Shown: positions 1 to 8,626 of the stretch, one piece after another
Layout: each line of letters opens with the position of its first letter
How positions within the stretch are numbered: the stretch's first letter is position 1
Made by a program: the position numbers and the translations under genes
Notes under the pieces: model-generated
The model's input: the letters and a program-made list of their open reading frames with translations, nothing else
Told to the model about the DNA's origin: nothing
The model's database searches: none
Origin: Microbacterium kyungheense
Lineage (GTDB): Bacteria; Actinomycetota; Actinomycetes; Actinomycetales; Microbacteriaceae
Direction of reading: 5' to 3'
DNA: 64,000 nucleotides
Assembly (NCBI RefSeq): GCF_006783905.1
Contig: NZ_VFPE01000008.1
Location: 62,001-126,000, forward strand

Positions 1-207
1 ACGGGCTGGTCCGGCATCTCGACCACCGTCGACCACATCCGCGTGATCGCCGACCAGGCAGCCGGCCGCGCGGCACTCAAGGCGGCGGGCGGCGTGCGCG
101 ATCTCGCCACGGTGCGCGAGATGGCGCGCCTGGGCGTCACCCGATTCGGAATGAACGCCGATGCCGCCGTCGCGGCGGTGGCCGCGGCATCCAGGAGTGA
201 AGCATGA
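1..207 (+). CDS. DeoC/LacD-type aldolase, C-terminal fragment
   Basis: Only the last 68 codons are in the window; the 5' part lies to the left. The visible protein has the end of a TIM barrel typical of deoxyribose-phosphate aldolase and related class I aldolases: a KAAGGVRD segment, where DeoC has K-x-(A/S)-GG(I/V)R at the Schiff-base strand, followed by a helix and a RFGMNAD phosphate-loop-like strand. The stop codon overlaps the ATG of the next gene (ATGA), so it belongs to the same operon. Family assignment rests on this short tail, so the substrate is unknown. The context with a sugar kinase and a second aldolase fits carbohydrate breakdown rather than nucleoside salvage. Confidence 0.65.
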   Translation, partial: TGWSGISTTVDHIRVIADQAAGRAALKAAGGVRDLATVREMARLGVTRFGMNADAAVAAVAAASRSEA

Positions 208-1172
208 CCTTTCCCACCATGAACGCCCACGACCTGCGGCCGGCGGAGACGCCGACGCTCTACTTCATCGGTGTGACGACCGGGCGCTCGTCGATCCAGT
301 ACGTCTTCCCCCGCTGGGCCGAGCAGCTGGGGCTCGAGGGGGCTGTACTGCAGGGCATCGACCTGCCGCTGCGCGCGCCGGCGGACGACTACCGCCGCGT
401 GGTCGAGTTCATCGCCGCCGACCCGCTGAGTCTCGGCGCGCTCGTCACGACGCACAAGATCGACCTCTTCACCGCGTGCCGCGATCTCTTCGACGAGATC
501 GACCCGTTCGCCCGGCTCATGGGCGAGACGAGCTGCATCTCCAAGCGCGACGGCAAGCTGATCTGCCACGCCAAGGACCCGATCTCGAGCGGCCTGGCTC
601 TAGACACCTTCATCCCCGACGGCCACTGGAGCCGCACCGGCGCCGACGCGCTGTGCATGGGGGCCGGCGGCTCGACCATCGCCATCAGCTGGTACCTCTC
701 GCGCCTCGAGTCCGGCGCCGAGCGCCCCGGCCGCATCATCGTGACGAACCGATCGCCGCAGCGCCTCGAGCACATCCGCGAGATCCACGCGCAGCTCGAC
801 ACCGACACCGCGTTCGAGTACGTGCTCACGCCGACCTCCGCCGACAACGACCGCGTCATGGCGGGGCTCGCGCCCGGGTCGCTCGTGGTCAACGCGACCG
901 GCCTCGGCAAGGATGCCCCGGGCTCGCCGCTGACGGATGCCGGCGTCTTTCCCGAGCGCGCCATCGCGTGGGACCTCAACTACCGCGGCGACCTCGTCTT
1001 CCTCGATCAGGCGCGCGCTCAGGAGGACGCGCACGCCCTGCAGGTGGAGGATGGTTGGATCTACTTCGTGCACGGATGGACGCAGGTGATCGCTGAGGTG
1101 TTCCACATCGACATCCCCACCGCGGGGCCTTCGTTCGAGCGTCTGAGCGAGCTCGCCCTCGCGACGCGGTGA
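204..1172 (+). CDS. Shikimate dehydrogenase-like oxidoreductase in a sugar operon
   Basis: 322 residues with the two-domain layout of the AroE/YdiB family. The N-terminal substrate domain has a VTTHKIDLF segment in place of the usual NVT(I/V)P(H/Y)K, keeping the catalytic-type Lys. The Rossmann domain has GAGGSTIAI near residue 152 as its nucleotide loop, then VTNRSPQRLE and a VNATGLGKD segment, the usual positions for cofactor discrimination and the NxTxxG motif. The family reduces 3-dehydroshikimate, but nothing else in this operon concerns aromatic amino acids. A polyol or cyclitol dehydrogenase role is inferred from the neighbouring kinase, SDR, mutarotase and aldolase. The start overlaps the upstream stop by 4 nt. 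Substrate is not predictable from sequence alone. Confidence 0.7.
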   Translation: MTFPTMNAHDLRPAETPTLYFIGVTTGRSSIQYVFPRWAEQLGLEGAVLQGIDLPLRAPADDYRRVVEFIAADPLSLGALVTTHKIDLFTACRDLFDEIDPFARLMGETSCISKRDGKLICHAKDPISSGLALDTFIPDGHWSRTGADALCMGAGGSTIAISWYLSRLESGAERPGRIIVTNRSPQRLEHIREIHAQLDTDTAFEYVLTPTSADNDRVMAGLAPGSLVVNATGLGKDAPGSPLTDAGVFPERAIAWDLNYRGDLVFLDQARAQEDAHALQVEDGWIYFVHGWTQVIAEVFHIDIPTAGPSFERLSELALATR

Positions 1173-1176
1173 CGCC

Positions 1177-2688
1177 GTGACCGCACTCGCGCTGGCCTTC
1201 GACCTCGGCACCGGAGGCTGCAAGGCCTCGCTGTGGGACGAGCACGCGACCATGCTCGCCGAGACGGTCTGCGAGTACGCGACCACGCACCCCGCCCCCG
1301 GCCGCAACGAGCAGCGCCCCGAGGACTGGTGGCGCGCCATCGTGGCATCCACCCGCGAGATCATCGAGCGGATTCCGGATGCCGCGACGGCCGTCGCCGG
1401 CATCGCACTGTCGGGCCAGAGCCTGGGCGCCGTGCAGCTCGACGATGCGCTCGAACTGGTGCGGCCCACGACGCCGATCTGGTCGGACGCGCGCGGCCGC
1501 ACCGCGCGCGTGTTCGCCGCGCTGCCCGAACCGGAGTGGTACCGGCGCACCGGCAACGGGTTCGGCGCGGCGCTCTACCCGGTATTCAAGGCCGCTGCCT
1601 TCGCCGCCGAAGAACCGGAGGCATGGGCGCGCACGCGGCACCTCGTCGGCTCGAAGGACTGGATCAACCTGCGGCTGACCGGACGCCTCGTCACCGACCA
1701 CTCGATGGCGTCGGGCTCGGGCGCCTATTCACTCGAGCGCGGCGGCTACGACGACGAGATCCTGGCCGCCGCGGGCATCGCGCGCGAGCTCCTTCCCGAA
1801 CCCGTCGAGTCCGCCGACGTCGTCGGCGCCCTCACACGCGACGCCGCCGATGCGCTCGGCCTGCCGGCCGGCATCCCGGTGTTCGCGGGTGCCGTCGACA
1901 ACGCGGCCATGGCGCTCGGCTCACGCGGCACCGCCGAGGGCCGCCTGTACGCCGCGCTCGGATCGTCGAGTTGGATGACCGTCACGAGCGCTCGCCCCGT
2001 GCTCGACGAGCACTCCCGGCCCTACGTCTTCCGCCACGCGATCCCCGGCCTGCACGTGAGCGCGCTGTCGACCTTCTCGAGCGGCACGACCATCGGGTGG
2101 CTGCGGGACCTGCTCGCACCCGGCGAGCCCATCGGCACCTTCGTCGAGCGTGCCGCGGCGAGCGCCCCCGGTGCCGGCGGCGCGGTCATGCTGCCGACGC
2201 TCGCGGGCGGCACGCCGCTGGAGGGCGGCTCGGGCGTGCGCGGAGGCCTCGCCGGGCTGGAACTGGGCACCACGTCCGCCGACCTCGTGCGCGCGTGCCT
2301 GGAGGGCATCGCCTTCGCCCTCGACCGCAGCCTGCGCCTCATGAGGCAGCTCAGCGGTAGCGACGACGAGCTGCTCATCTCGGGCGGCGGCAGCCGGTCG
2401 CCGCACTGGAACCGCATCTACGCCGACATCCTGCAGACGCCGCTCGTGCGCACGAGTGTCGACCAGCAGGCCGCAACGCTCGGCGCGGCCGCGATCGCGT
2501 TCGTCGGCATGGGCGCGTGGACCGACTTCGGCCGCGTCGACGACGCCCACACCGTGATAGAGCGCGTCCTGCCCGCCGACGACGGCGAGGCCGCCTATGC
2601 CGCCGCACGCGCGCGCTTCGACGCCGCCTCGGCTGCCCTCGCCGCCCTGCCCCCTCATGCCCCGTCCCACCACCTGGAGTCCTCATGA
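1177..2688 (+). CDS. FGGY-family carbohydrate kinase (xylulokinase-like)
   Basis: 503 residues, normal length for FGGY kinases, which phosphorylate pentuloses, hexuloses or polyols with ATP. The N-terminal ATPase loop DLGTGGCKASLWD is at residues 8-20, GQS is near 89, a KDWINLRLTG segment is near 160, FAGAVDNAAMALGS is near 233 and the second ATPase segment LISGGGSRSPHWNRI is near 400. The GTG start sits 4 nt after the preceding stop; the stop overlaps the next ATG. Closest visual resemblance is to xylulokinases, but FGGY specificity cannot be read from these motifs. It probably supplies the phosphorylated intermediate cleaved by one of the two operon aldolases. Confidence 0.85.
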   Translation: MTALALAFDLGTGGCKASLWDEHATMLAETVCEYATTHPAPGRNEQRPEDWWRAIVASTREIIERIPDAATAVAGIALSGQSLGAVQLDDALELVRPTTPIWSDARGRTARVFAALPEPEWYRRTGNGFGAALYPVFKAAAFAAEEPEAWARTRHLVGSKDWINLRLTGRLVTDHSMASGSGAYSLERGGYDDEILAAAGIARELLPEPVESADVVGALTRDAADALGLPAGIPVFAGAVDNAAMALGSRGTAEGRLYAALGSSSWMTVTSARPVLDEHSRPYVFRHAIPGLHVSALSTFSSGTTIGWLRDLLAPGEPIGTFVERAAASAPGAGGAVMLPTLAGGTPLEGGSGVRGGLAGLELGTTSADLVRACLEGIAFALDRSLRLMRQLSGSDDELLISGGGSRSPHWNRIYADILQTPLVRTSVDQQAATLGAAAIAFVGMGAWTDFGRVDDAHTVIERVLPADDGEAAYAAARARFDAASAALAALPPHAPSHHLESS

Positions 2689-3410
2689 CCACGAAGCCCC
2701 TGGTCGTCATCACCGGAGCCAGCTCCGGCATCGGCGCCGCCACCGCGCGCGCCTTCTCGGCCGCCGGCCACCCGCTGCTGCTCATCGCGCGGCGTCTCGA
2801 GCCGATGCAGGAGCTCGGCCTGCCCGACACTGAACTGGCGACCGCCGACGTCAACGACACCCCCGCCGTCGCCGCCGCGATCGCCCGTGCCGAGGAGCGG
2901 TTCGGGCCCGTCGATCTGCTCATCAACAACGCGGGCCTCATGGCGCTGTCGTCCGTCGCCGAGCAGGACCCGGCACTCGTACAGGAGCAGTTCGACGTCA
3001 ACTGCGTCGCCCTCATGAAGAACAGCCAGCTGGTGCTGCGGGGCATGCAGGAGCGCCGGCACGGCACGATCGTCAACATCGGGTCGATCGCCGGCAAGCA
3101 GCTCTACGCCGACCACACCGTCTACAACGGCACCAAGTACGCCGTCCACGCCATGACCGAGGGCCTGCGCCGCGAGAACGCCGCGCACAACGTCCGCGTG
3201 CTGCTGGTGGCCCCCGGCATGGTCGACACCGGCCTGCTCGGCAACACCGGCGAGGGCGACGTGCTCGACGGCTACCTCGACTACAAGAAGAGCATCGGGG
3301 GCGGCCTGGTGCCCGACGATATCGCCGGCGCCATCCTCACCGCGTACCAGCTGCCTCAGCACATCTCGTTCCGCGAGATCGTCGTGGCACCCACCTCGCA
3401 GGACGCCTGA
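2685..3410 (+). CDS. Short-chain dehydrogenase/reductase
   Basis: 241 residues, a classical SDR. TGASSGIG cofactor loop at residues 10-17, NNAG near 85, a catalytic Ser in NIGSIAG near 138 and the YNGTKYA catalytic Tyr/Lys near 150. The ATG at 2685 overlaps the kinase stop (ATGA). An upstream in-frame extension into the kinase gene was rejected because it lacks SDR similarity. Resembles NADP-dependent serine/3-hydroxy-acid or sugar dehydrogenases (YdfG type). It probably oxidises or reduces the sugar or polyol handled by this operon. Confidence 0.85.
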   Translation: MTTKPLVVITGASSGIGAATARAFSAAGHPLLLIARRLEPMQELGLPDTELATADVNDTPAVAAAIARAEERFGPVDLLINNAGLMALSSVAEQDPALVQEQFDVNCVALMKNSQLVLRGMQERRHGTIVNIGSIAGKQLYADHTVYNGTKYAVHAMTEGLRRENAAHNVRVLLVAPGMVDTGLLGNTGEGDVLDGYLDYKKSIGGGLVPDDIAGAILTAYQLPQHISFREIVVAPTSQDA

Positions 3411-3805
3411 TGAAGAAGAGCGGAATCCTCCACGCCGAACTCGCCGGGCACCTGGCCCGGCTCGGTCACACCGACCAGTTCCTCGTCGTCGATTCGGGCT
3501 TCCCGGTACCGCCGGGCGTCCCCGTGGTCGACCTTCGGGTCGTGTACGGCCTGCCCGCTTTCGCCCCCGTGCTGACGGCGATCGCCGACGAGGTCGTCGT
3601 CGAGCACGCGCTCGTGGCGACGGAACTCGCCGACGCCAACCCCGCGGCGCACGAGGTCATCGCCGGCCGGTTCGGCGAGCTCGGCACCGTCGACCACTCC
3701 GAGCTCAAGCGCCGCGCGGTCTCCGCCCGCTTCGCCGTGCGCACCGCCGAGGACACCCCATACGCGAACGTCCTCCTCACGGCGGGCGTGGGGTTCCCGG
3801 TATGA
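3410..3805 (+). CDS. RbsD/FucU-family sugar mutarotase
   Basis: 131 residues, the usual size for RbsD/FucU. These decameric enzymes interconvert pyranose, furanose and anomeric forms of ribose or fucose. It begins MKKSGILHAELAGHLARLGHTD, matching the family start K-x-G-(I/L)-L-(H/N)-xx-L...-x-(G)-H, and contains the family DSGFPVP strand near residue 25. The catalytic-type His of GHTD is present and the C-terminal TPYANVLLTAGV segment fits the family T-x-Y-x-N motif. Start overlaps the SDR stop (TGATG). The operon therefore seems to handle a free reducing sugar. Confidence 0.88.
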   Translation: MKKSGILHAELAGHLARLGHTDQFLVVDSGFPVPPGVPVVDLRVVYGLPAFAPVLTAIADEVVVEHALVATELADANPAAHEVIAGRFGELGTVDHSELKRRAVSARFAVRTAEDTPYANVLLTAGVGFPV

Positions 3806-4437
3806 CCTCCGCGCCCACCGTGCTGGGCGCCAACCGCATCGTGCCGGTCGTCGTCATCGACGATGCCGGTCGCGCGCCCGACCTCGCCGACGCCCTCGCC
3901 GCCGGCGGCATCCGCTGCGCCGAGATCACCTTGCGCACGCCCGCCGGCCTCGACGCCATCCGCGCGACGGCCGGGCGCTCGGACTTCGTCGTGGGGGCGG
4001 GCACCGTGCTCACCCCGGACCAGGTGGATGCCGCCGCCGACGCGGGAGCGCAGTTCCTGGTGTCGCCCGGGCTCGACGACGCCGTGATCGCCCGCGCGGC
4101 CGAGCGCGGCATCCCGATCGTGCCGGGTGTCGCGACCGCGACCGAGATCCAGCGGGCAGTGAGCCGCGGCATCCATCATCTGAAGCTCTTCCCGGCGGGG
4201 CTCGTCGGCGGGGGCGCCGCCGTGCGCGCATTCGCCGGCCCCTTCCCCGACGTGAAGTTCCTGCCGTCGGGCGGCGTGTCGGTCGACAACGCCGCGGAGT
4301 ACCTCGCCTCGCCGTCGGTCTTCGCCGTGAGCGGGTCGTGGATGGTGCCCACTGCTGCCATCGCTGCGGGCGATTTCGACACGGTTCGCGCACTGTCGGC
4401 GGCCGCGACGGCCGCCATCGAGAGTTCGGCAAGTTAG
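3802..4437 (+). CDS. KDPG/KHG-type aldolase
   Basis: 211 residues, normal for the Eda family, class I aldolases cleaving 2-keto-3-deoxy-6-phosphogluconate and related compounds to pyruvate and an aldehyde. A VPVVVIDD N-terminal strand, CAEITLRT with the catalytic-region Glu (family E-x-T-x-R), GAGTVLTPDQ near 70, SPGLDDAVI near 90 and HHLKLFPAG with the Schiff-base Lys near 130 are all visible, followed by FLPSGGVSVDNA. Overlaps the mutarotase stop (ATGA) and closes the operon. It implies that one operon product is a 2-keto-3-deoxy sugar acid (phosphate). Confidence 0.9.
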   Translation: MTSAPTVLGANRIVPVVVIDDAGRAPDLADALAAGGIRCAEITLRTPAGLDAIRATAGRSDFVVGAGTVLTPDQVDAAADAGAQFLVSPGLDDAVIARAAERGIPIVPGVATATEIQRAVSRGIHHLKLFPAGLVGGGAAVRAFAGPFPDVKFLPSGGVSVDNAAEYLASPSVFAVSGSWMVPTAAIAAGDFDTVRALSAAATAAIESSAS

Positions 4438-4534
4438 TAGCAGCACTACCTCCACTACCTTTCCAATAGGCCTTGCGCGGCCCATTTGCGTCCCTCTAGC
4501 CTGGCTCGCACCACGATATGCGTAGTGTCACTAC
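4437..4534. promoter_or_regulatory. Candidate operators GTAG-N5-CTAC before the glycosidase gene
   Basis: The 164-nt gap between the aldolase and the secreted glycosidase has a perfect 13-bp dyad GTAGTGTCACTAC at 4522-4534 and a second GTAG-N5-CTAC dyad at 4437-4449 that overlaps the aldolase stop, plus a lone CACTAC half-site at 4453-4458. The same arm and spacer length in both copies suggests binding sites for one dimeric regulator. That regulator is not identified in the window. Confidence 0.5.
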
Positions 4535-4601
4535 ATCTGGATGACCATCGGTGGTCACACCGGCGGCGCTGCGCTCTATCGACGTCGATAGGAGAAATGG
4601 A

Positions 4602-7226
4602 ATGCGACGACGGCGAATCGGCACCGCGATCGCGGCGGCGACAGCCTTGGCGGTGGGGACGCTGGTGCCCGCACTGCCCGCTTTCGCGGCGAGCACGGAT
4701 GCGCAGCGAACGGTCACGGTCGACCTCGACGAGGTCGTGCAGGACGACTACCTCGGCATCGGGGTCAACGTCATCCCGTGGAGCCTCATGGGCGACACCG
4801 CCGCCTACGGCTACGACGACGCCGACTGGGAGGTCGACGTCGAGCGGATCCTCACCGTGCAGCCCAAGGTGGCGCGCGTATGGTTCCAGATCGACTGGAT
4901 GGAGCTCGAGAAGGGACAGTACGACTTCGAGAGCCCCGAGATGAAGGCGTTCTACCGCTACCTCGACGCCTTCCAGCAGGCGGGCACCGAGGTGCTGCTG
5001 AACTTCGGGTGGAAGGTCGGCGAGCGCGTGCACGACTGGTTCCTCTACCCCGGCGTGCAGAAGCCGTACGAGAGCGCCCCCGGCGATCTGGTGGCGTACG
5101 GGCACTCCGCCTCCGCCCTGCTGAACGAGCTCATCAACAACCGCGGCTACGACAACGTCGACTACCTGACGTTCTACAACGAGCCCAACGGCAGCTGGGA
5201 CTTCGAGGGACCCGCCGACCAGAAGGCGTACTACGCCGACATGGCGCGCAAGGTGCACGAGCAGCTGCAGGCCGACGGCCTGCGGGACGACGTGCAGATC
5301 TGGGGCCCCGAAGAGGTCAACGCCCCCGACTGGACGAAGTACATGGCCGAGAACGCGGGCGACGTGTTCGACCAGTACTCGTTCCACCTCTACGGCGAGT
5401 CGTACGACTTCATGAGCCAGGCGATCGACCAGCGCCGCGCCTCCATCGGCGACGCCCCGCTGAACCTGTCGGAGATGGGCTGGACCAACCCCGGCACAAG
5501 CGTCTGGGAGACCGGGTATCCGAACTACATCATCCGCAGCGCCAACGGCGGTGTGCACTCGAACCTCGTGTGGCAGCTCAACGGCGTCATGACCGACGAC
5601 CCCCGCGGCGACACCAACGGCTCGTTCAACATGTGGGACTCGCTCGTACTCGGCTTGAAGCCGACCGCCGCGTTCTACGAGGCCGGGTTGCTCATGCGCT
5701 ACATCCCAGCCCACAGCACGGTGCTCGGCACGGAGGTGTCGGACGACGACATCCGTGCGACCGCGTTCCGCGACGCCGACGGCGAGCTGACCGTGTTGGT
5801 GGAGACGGCCGAAGGGCGCCCGAAGGACGTCAAGGTGCAGTTCACCGGGGGCAACGTCAACGACCGCTTCAACCGCTTCGTGTTCGACGACTCGGTCGCC
5901 CAGCCCGAGGCGAACGCGCTGCTGCCGGCGACCACCGGTCAGTTCAAGCCCAAGAAGTCGGCATTCATCGACGGTGAGATCGGCTCCGCCCACACCTTCG
6001 CGATCTACACGACGGCACCGGCCGAGACCCAGGTCGCGATGACACCGGCGCAGTCGACGGTCGCCGGTGGCGCGCAGGTCGACCTGGATGCCTCGATCAT
6101 CGACGGCAGCGGAAAGCTGACGTGGTCGGTGGTGGGCGAGGGCAACGGGTCGGTGGACGCGAACGGCGTCTTCACCGCGCCGGCCGTGGAGTCCGAGCGG
6201 TCGGTCGCCATCCGTGCCACCACGAAGAGCGGTGCCTACGGCGTCGCACAGGTGCTCGTCACCCCGGCACCGCGTGCCGGCGTCGCGGACGCCCCCGTGT
6301 TCAGCCTCGAACCCGGGCTGTACCCGTCGGTCGAGGGCGTGACGATCACGACCGGCACGCCCGGCGCCGAGATCCGGTACACGACGGATGGCAGCATCCC
6401 GACAGCCGCATCGACGCTCTACACCGGTCAGATCATCCTGAACCCGCTGCAGACGACGTACCTGCGCGCGATCGCGGTCGCGCCCGGGCTGGAGCCGTCG
6501 GGCGTGACGTCTCGGCTCTACAAGGTGCTCGACGTGCAGAACGCCCCCGACGGCTACGAGTTCTGCCAGTACGCCGACCGCGGGACCTGCGAGTTCGACG
6601 GCGAGGCGAGCGTCGCATTCGGATCGGAGGGTCTGTTCCGCTTCGGCACGTTCACCGACGGCGTCGACTGCACGGCGGTGTCGTTCGGCGGCGACCCGAA
6701 CCCGGGCGGCGACAACCGGTGCTTCGTGAACCCCGAGATCCCCGACGAGGAGCCGGTGGTCACGATCTTCAACGCCGGCTTCGAGAGCCCGGCGACGAAC
6801 GGCACGGCGAACGGTCCGATGGTCAACGGCTGGACGTTCAGCGCCCGCGCCGGCATCCAGCACAACGACAGCGTCTTCAACCCGGCGTTCCCCGCGCCGG
6901 AGGGCGAGCGCACGGCGTACCTGAAGACCGACTCGGGCCTGAACAGCCGGATCGACCAGACGGTCATCTTCCCGGCAGGCACGTACGCGATCACGTTCTA
7001 CGCCGCGAACCGCGCCGACTTCGGTGGGCTGCAGGAGTTCGACGTGTTCGTCGACGACCAGCTCGTCGGCCACGCGGCACCGGACGACAGTGGCGCGTAC
7101 GAGCTCCATCAGACGGACTCCTTCACCGTCGAGTCCGGCCAGCACACCATCTCGTTCGTCGCCACGACGTTCGAGGGTGACAACACCGGCTTCGTCGACG
7201 ACGTGAAGGTCATCGTCGCGGAGTGA
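4602..7226 (+). CDS. Secreted clan GH-A glycoside hydrolase with C-terminal accessory domains
   Basis: 874 residues. The ATG at 4602 follows an AGGAGA site by 6 nt and starts a signal peptide (RRRR, hydrophobic run, cleavage near AFA-AS, residue 30). A TIM-barrel catalytic domain follows to about residue 470. Glu194 in FYNEPNG is the likely acid/base and Glu291 in LSEMGW the likely nucleophile; their spacing is typical of clan GH-A (GH39/GH5-like). Then come a bacterial Ig-like domain (about 470-560), a chitobiase C-terminal-like domain (about 565-650, IRYTTDGSIPT), a short Cys-rich segment, and a C-terminal beta-sandwich resembling a carbohydrate-binding module (about 725-874). It probably degrades plant polysaccharide outside the cell. 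Family number and substrate are uncertain. Confidence 0.8.
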   Translation: MRRRRIGTAIAAATALAVGTLVPALPAFAASTDAQRTVTVDLDEVVQDDYLGIGVNVIPWSLMGDTAAYGYDDADWEVDVERILTVQPKVARVWFQIDWMELEKGQYDFESPEMKAFYRYLDAFQQAGTEVLLNFGWKVGERVHDWFLYPGVQKPYESAPGDLVAYGHSASALLNELINNRGYDNVDYLTFYNEPNGSWDFEGPADQKAYYADMARKVHEQLQADGLRDDVQIWGPEEVNAPDWTKYMAENAGDVFDQYSFHLYGESYDFMSQAIDQRRASIGDAPLNLSEMGWTNPGTSVWETGYPNYIIRSANGGVHSNLVWQLNGVMTDDPRGDTNGSFNMWDSLVLGLKPTAAFYEAGLLMRYIPAHSTVLGTEVSDDDIRATAFRDADGELTVLVETAEGRPKDVKVQFTGGNVNDRFNRFVFDDSVAQPEANALLPATTGQFKPKKSAFIDGEIGSAHTFAIYTTAPAETQVAMTPAQSTVAGGAQVDLDASIIDGSGKLTWSVVGEGNGSVDANGVFTAPAVESERSVAIRATTKSGAYGVAQVLVTPAPRAGVADAPVFSLEPGLYPSVEGVTITTGTPGAEIRYTTDGSIPTAASTLYTGQIILNPLQTTYLRAIAVAPGLEPSGVTSRLYKVLDVQNAPDGYEFCQYADRGTCEFDGEASVAFGSEGLFRFGTFTDGVDCTAVSFGGDPNPGGDNRCFVNPEIPDEEPVVTIFNAGFESPATNGTANGPMVNGWTFSARAGIQHNDSVFNPAFPAPEGERTAYLKTDSGLNSRIDQTVIFPAGTYAITFYAANRADFGGLQEFDVFVDDQLVGHAAPDDSGAYELHQTDSFTVESGQHTISFVATTFEGDNTGFVDDVKVIVAE

Positions 7227-7232
7227 CTCCCG

Positions 7233-7268
7233 GAGACGGCGCGTCGGCTTCGGCCGGCGCGCCGTCTC
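7233..7268 (+). terminator. Intrinsic terminator hairpin after the glycosidase gene
   Basis: Seven bases after the stop codon, an 11-bp perfect stem GAGACGGCGCG/CGCGCCGTCTC continues through a U.G pair into CGGC-TTCG-GCCG, giving about 16 pairs capped by a UUCG tetraloop. There is no long T-run, as is common in high-GC actinobacteria. Confidence 0.75.
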
Positions 7269-7339
7269 TCTGTGTCGGCATCGGGCGCAGCGCACGAGCG
7301 TCGACGTTGCGCTCACAAGAAAGCTCCGCGGCTGCTTGA

Positions 7340-7360
7340 CCTTGACCTTGGGTCAGGGTT
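7340..7360 (+). promoter_or_regulatory. MerR-type operator in the serine hydrolase promoter
   Basis: A 21-bp near-perfect dyad, ACCTTGACC-N3-GGTCAGGGT with one mismatch, lies 59 nt before the hydrolase start. It is preceded by TTGACC and followed by TTCACACT. MerR-family activators bind such dyads inside over-long -35/-10 spacers. The MerR gene at 8627 is the obvious candidate regulator. The -35/-10 assignment is inference. Confidence 0.6.
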
Positions 7361-7419
7361 CACACTCGCCGCAGCGACGCGAAACCGGGTCGCCGACAAC
7401 GGAAATCCAGGAGCACGAC

Positions 7420-8556
7420 ATGACTCTCGCCACCCCGAACCAGACCGCGGCCCAGGCGCAGGACCGCCCGGAGCTGCAGCAGATCCTCGACGACATCGTG
7501 GCCTCCGGCATCACCGGCATCACGCTGCGCGTCCGCGATGAGCGCGGCGACTGGACGGGCGCCGCAGGCCGCGCCGAGCTCGGCTCGGATGCCCTGCCAC
7601 CGATCGACGGCCACGTCCGCGTCGGCAGCAACACCAAGACGTTCACGGCGGCCCTCGCACTCCGCCTCGTCGAGGAGGGACGCCTCGACCTGGATGCGAG
7701 CGCCGCAGGGTACCTGCGCGGGTTCGACCTCGATCCCCGCATCACCGTCCGGATGCTGCTGCAGCACACCAGCGGGGTCTTCAACTTCACCGGCGAGTTC
7801 TATCCCGACGGAACCGTGGTCGCCGGCATCCCCTCCACGATCTCGGGCAAGGAGTGGGTGGACAGCCGCTTCACGCGCTACGCGCCCGAAGAGCTGGTGC
7901 GCCTGGCGCTGTCGAAGCCCGGTCGCTTCGAGCCCGGCACGGACTGGAGCTACTCCAACACGAACTACGTCATCGTCCGGCTGATCGTCGAGAAGGTCAC
8001 CGGCCGCCCCATCGCGGAGGAGATGGACCGCGCGATCTTCACACCCCTCGGGTTGCGCGACACCGCCCAGCCGACGTACGAGACGGCGATCGCCGAGCCC
8101 CATCCGCACGCGTACTACCGGTACGACGACGACGGTGTGGAGCGCACGGTCGACGTGAGCGAGCACAACCCGTCGTGGATCTCCAGCGGCGGCGACATGA
8201 TCTCGACGTCGCAGGATCTGCAGACGTTCCTCACGTCGCTCGTCACCGGGCGCCTGCTCCCCGCCCAGCTGCTCACCGAGATGCGCACGACCACCCCCAC
8301 CCCGATCCCCGGCATGGAGTACGGCCTGGGCGTCTTCGTCCAGGACCTCGGCGAGCACGGCACGGTCATCACGCACAACGGCGGCGCCGCGGGCTATGCA
8401 GCACTGGTGTACTGCACCCCCGACGGCCGCCGCTCGATGACGGCGACGCTCAACTACATCGACGACGCCGCGCTCACCCTGGCCGTTCCCTTCCAGCAGG
8501 GCTCGCAGCGGCTGGTGGATGCGGTCTTCCGCACCGCGCCCGCCGTCACCGCGTGA
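7420..8556 (+). CDS. Beta-lactamase-family serine hydrolase (class C/PBP4*-like)
   Basis: 378 residues. The start at 7420 has an AGGAG site 6 nt upstream; a longer in-frame ORF would run through the operator and was rejected. The nucleophile motif SxxK is Ser70-Asn-Thr-Lys73 in VGSNTKTF, the second motif YSN is residues 178-180 in SYSNTNY, and a terminal HNGGAAGY segment takes the place of the KTG-like strand as (H/K)xG. There is no signal peptide, so it is probably cytoplasmic. The family includes D-aminopeptidases, esterases and DD-peptidases, and the substrate is open. A strong hairpin ends the unit before a MerR regulator, so this may be a drug- or stress-induced hydrolase. Confidence 0.85.
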   Translation: MTLATPNQTAAQAQDRPELQQILDDIVASGITGITLRVRDERGDWTGAAGRAELGSDALPPIDGHVRVGSNTKTFTAALALRLVEEGRLDLDASAAGYLRGFDLDPRITVRMLLQHTSGVFNFTGEFYPDGTVVAGIPSTISGKEWVDSRFTRYAPEELVRLALSKPGRFEPGTDWSYSNTNYVIVRLIVEKVTGRPIAEEMDRAIFTPLGLRDTAQPTYETAIAEPHPHAYYRYDDDGVERTVDVSEHNPSWISSGGDMISTSQDLQTFLTSLVTGRLLPAQLLTEMRTTTPTPIPGMEYGLGVFVQDLGEHGTVITHNGGAAGYAALVYCTPDGRRSMTATLNYIDDAALTLAVPFQQGSQRLVDAVFRTAPAVTA

Positions 8557-8574
8557 CGACCGTGCCCCACGTGA

Positions 8575-8609
8575 CTCTCCGGACGGCGGGACGACCGCCG
8601 TCCGGAGAG
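8575..8609 (+). terminator. 15-bp perfect hairpin between hydrolase and merR-like gene
   Basis: CTCTCCGGACGGCGG pairs perfectly with CCGCCGTCCGGAGAG around a GACGA loop, 18 nt after the hydrolase stop. No T-tract follows. It probably limits read-through into the regulator gene 17 nt downstream. Confidence 0.7.
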
Positions 8610-8626
8610 CAGGGCAGGCTGGAACC

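Noticed and set aside
4455..7316. 953-residue open frame antisense to the secreted glycosidase
   Set aside because: Arises from GC-rich codon structure; no ribosome site, low-complexity Arg/Val/Gly/Asp content, and the sense strand has a signal peptide and catalytic motifs.
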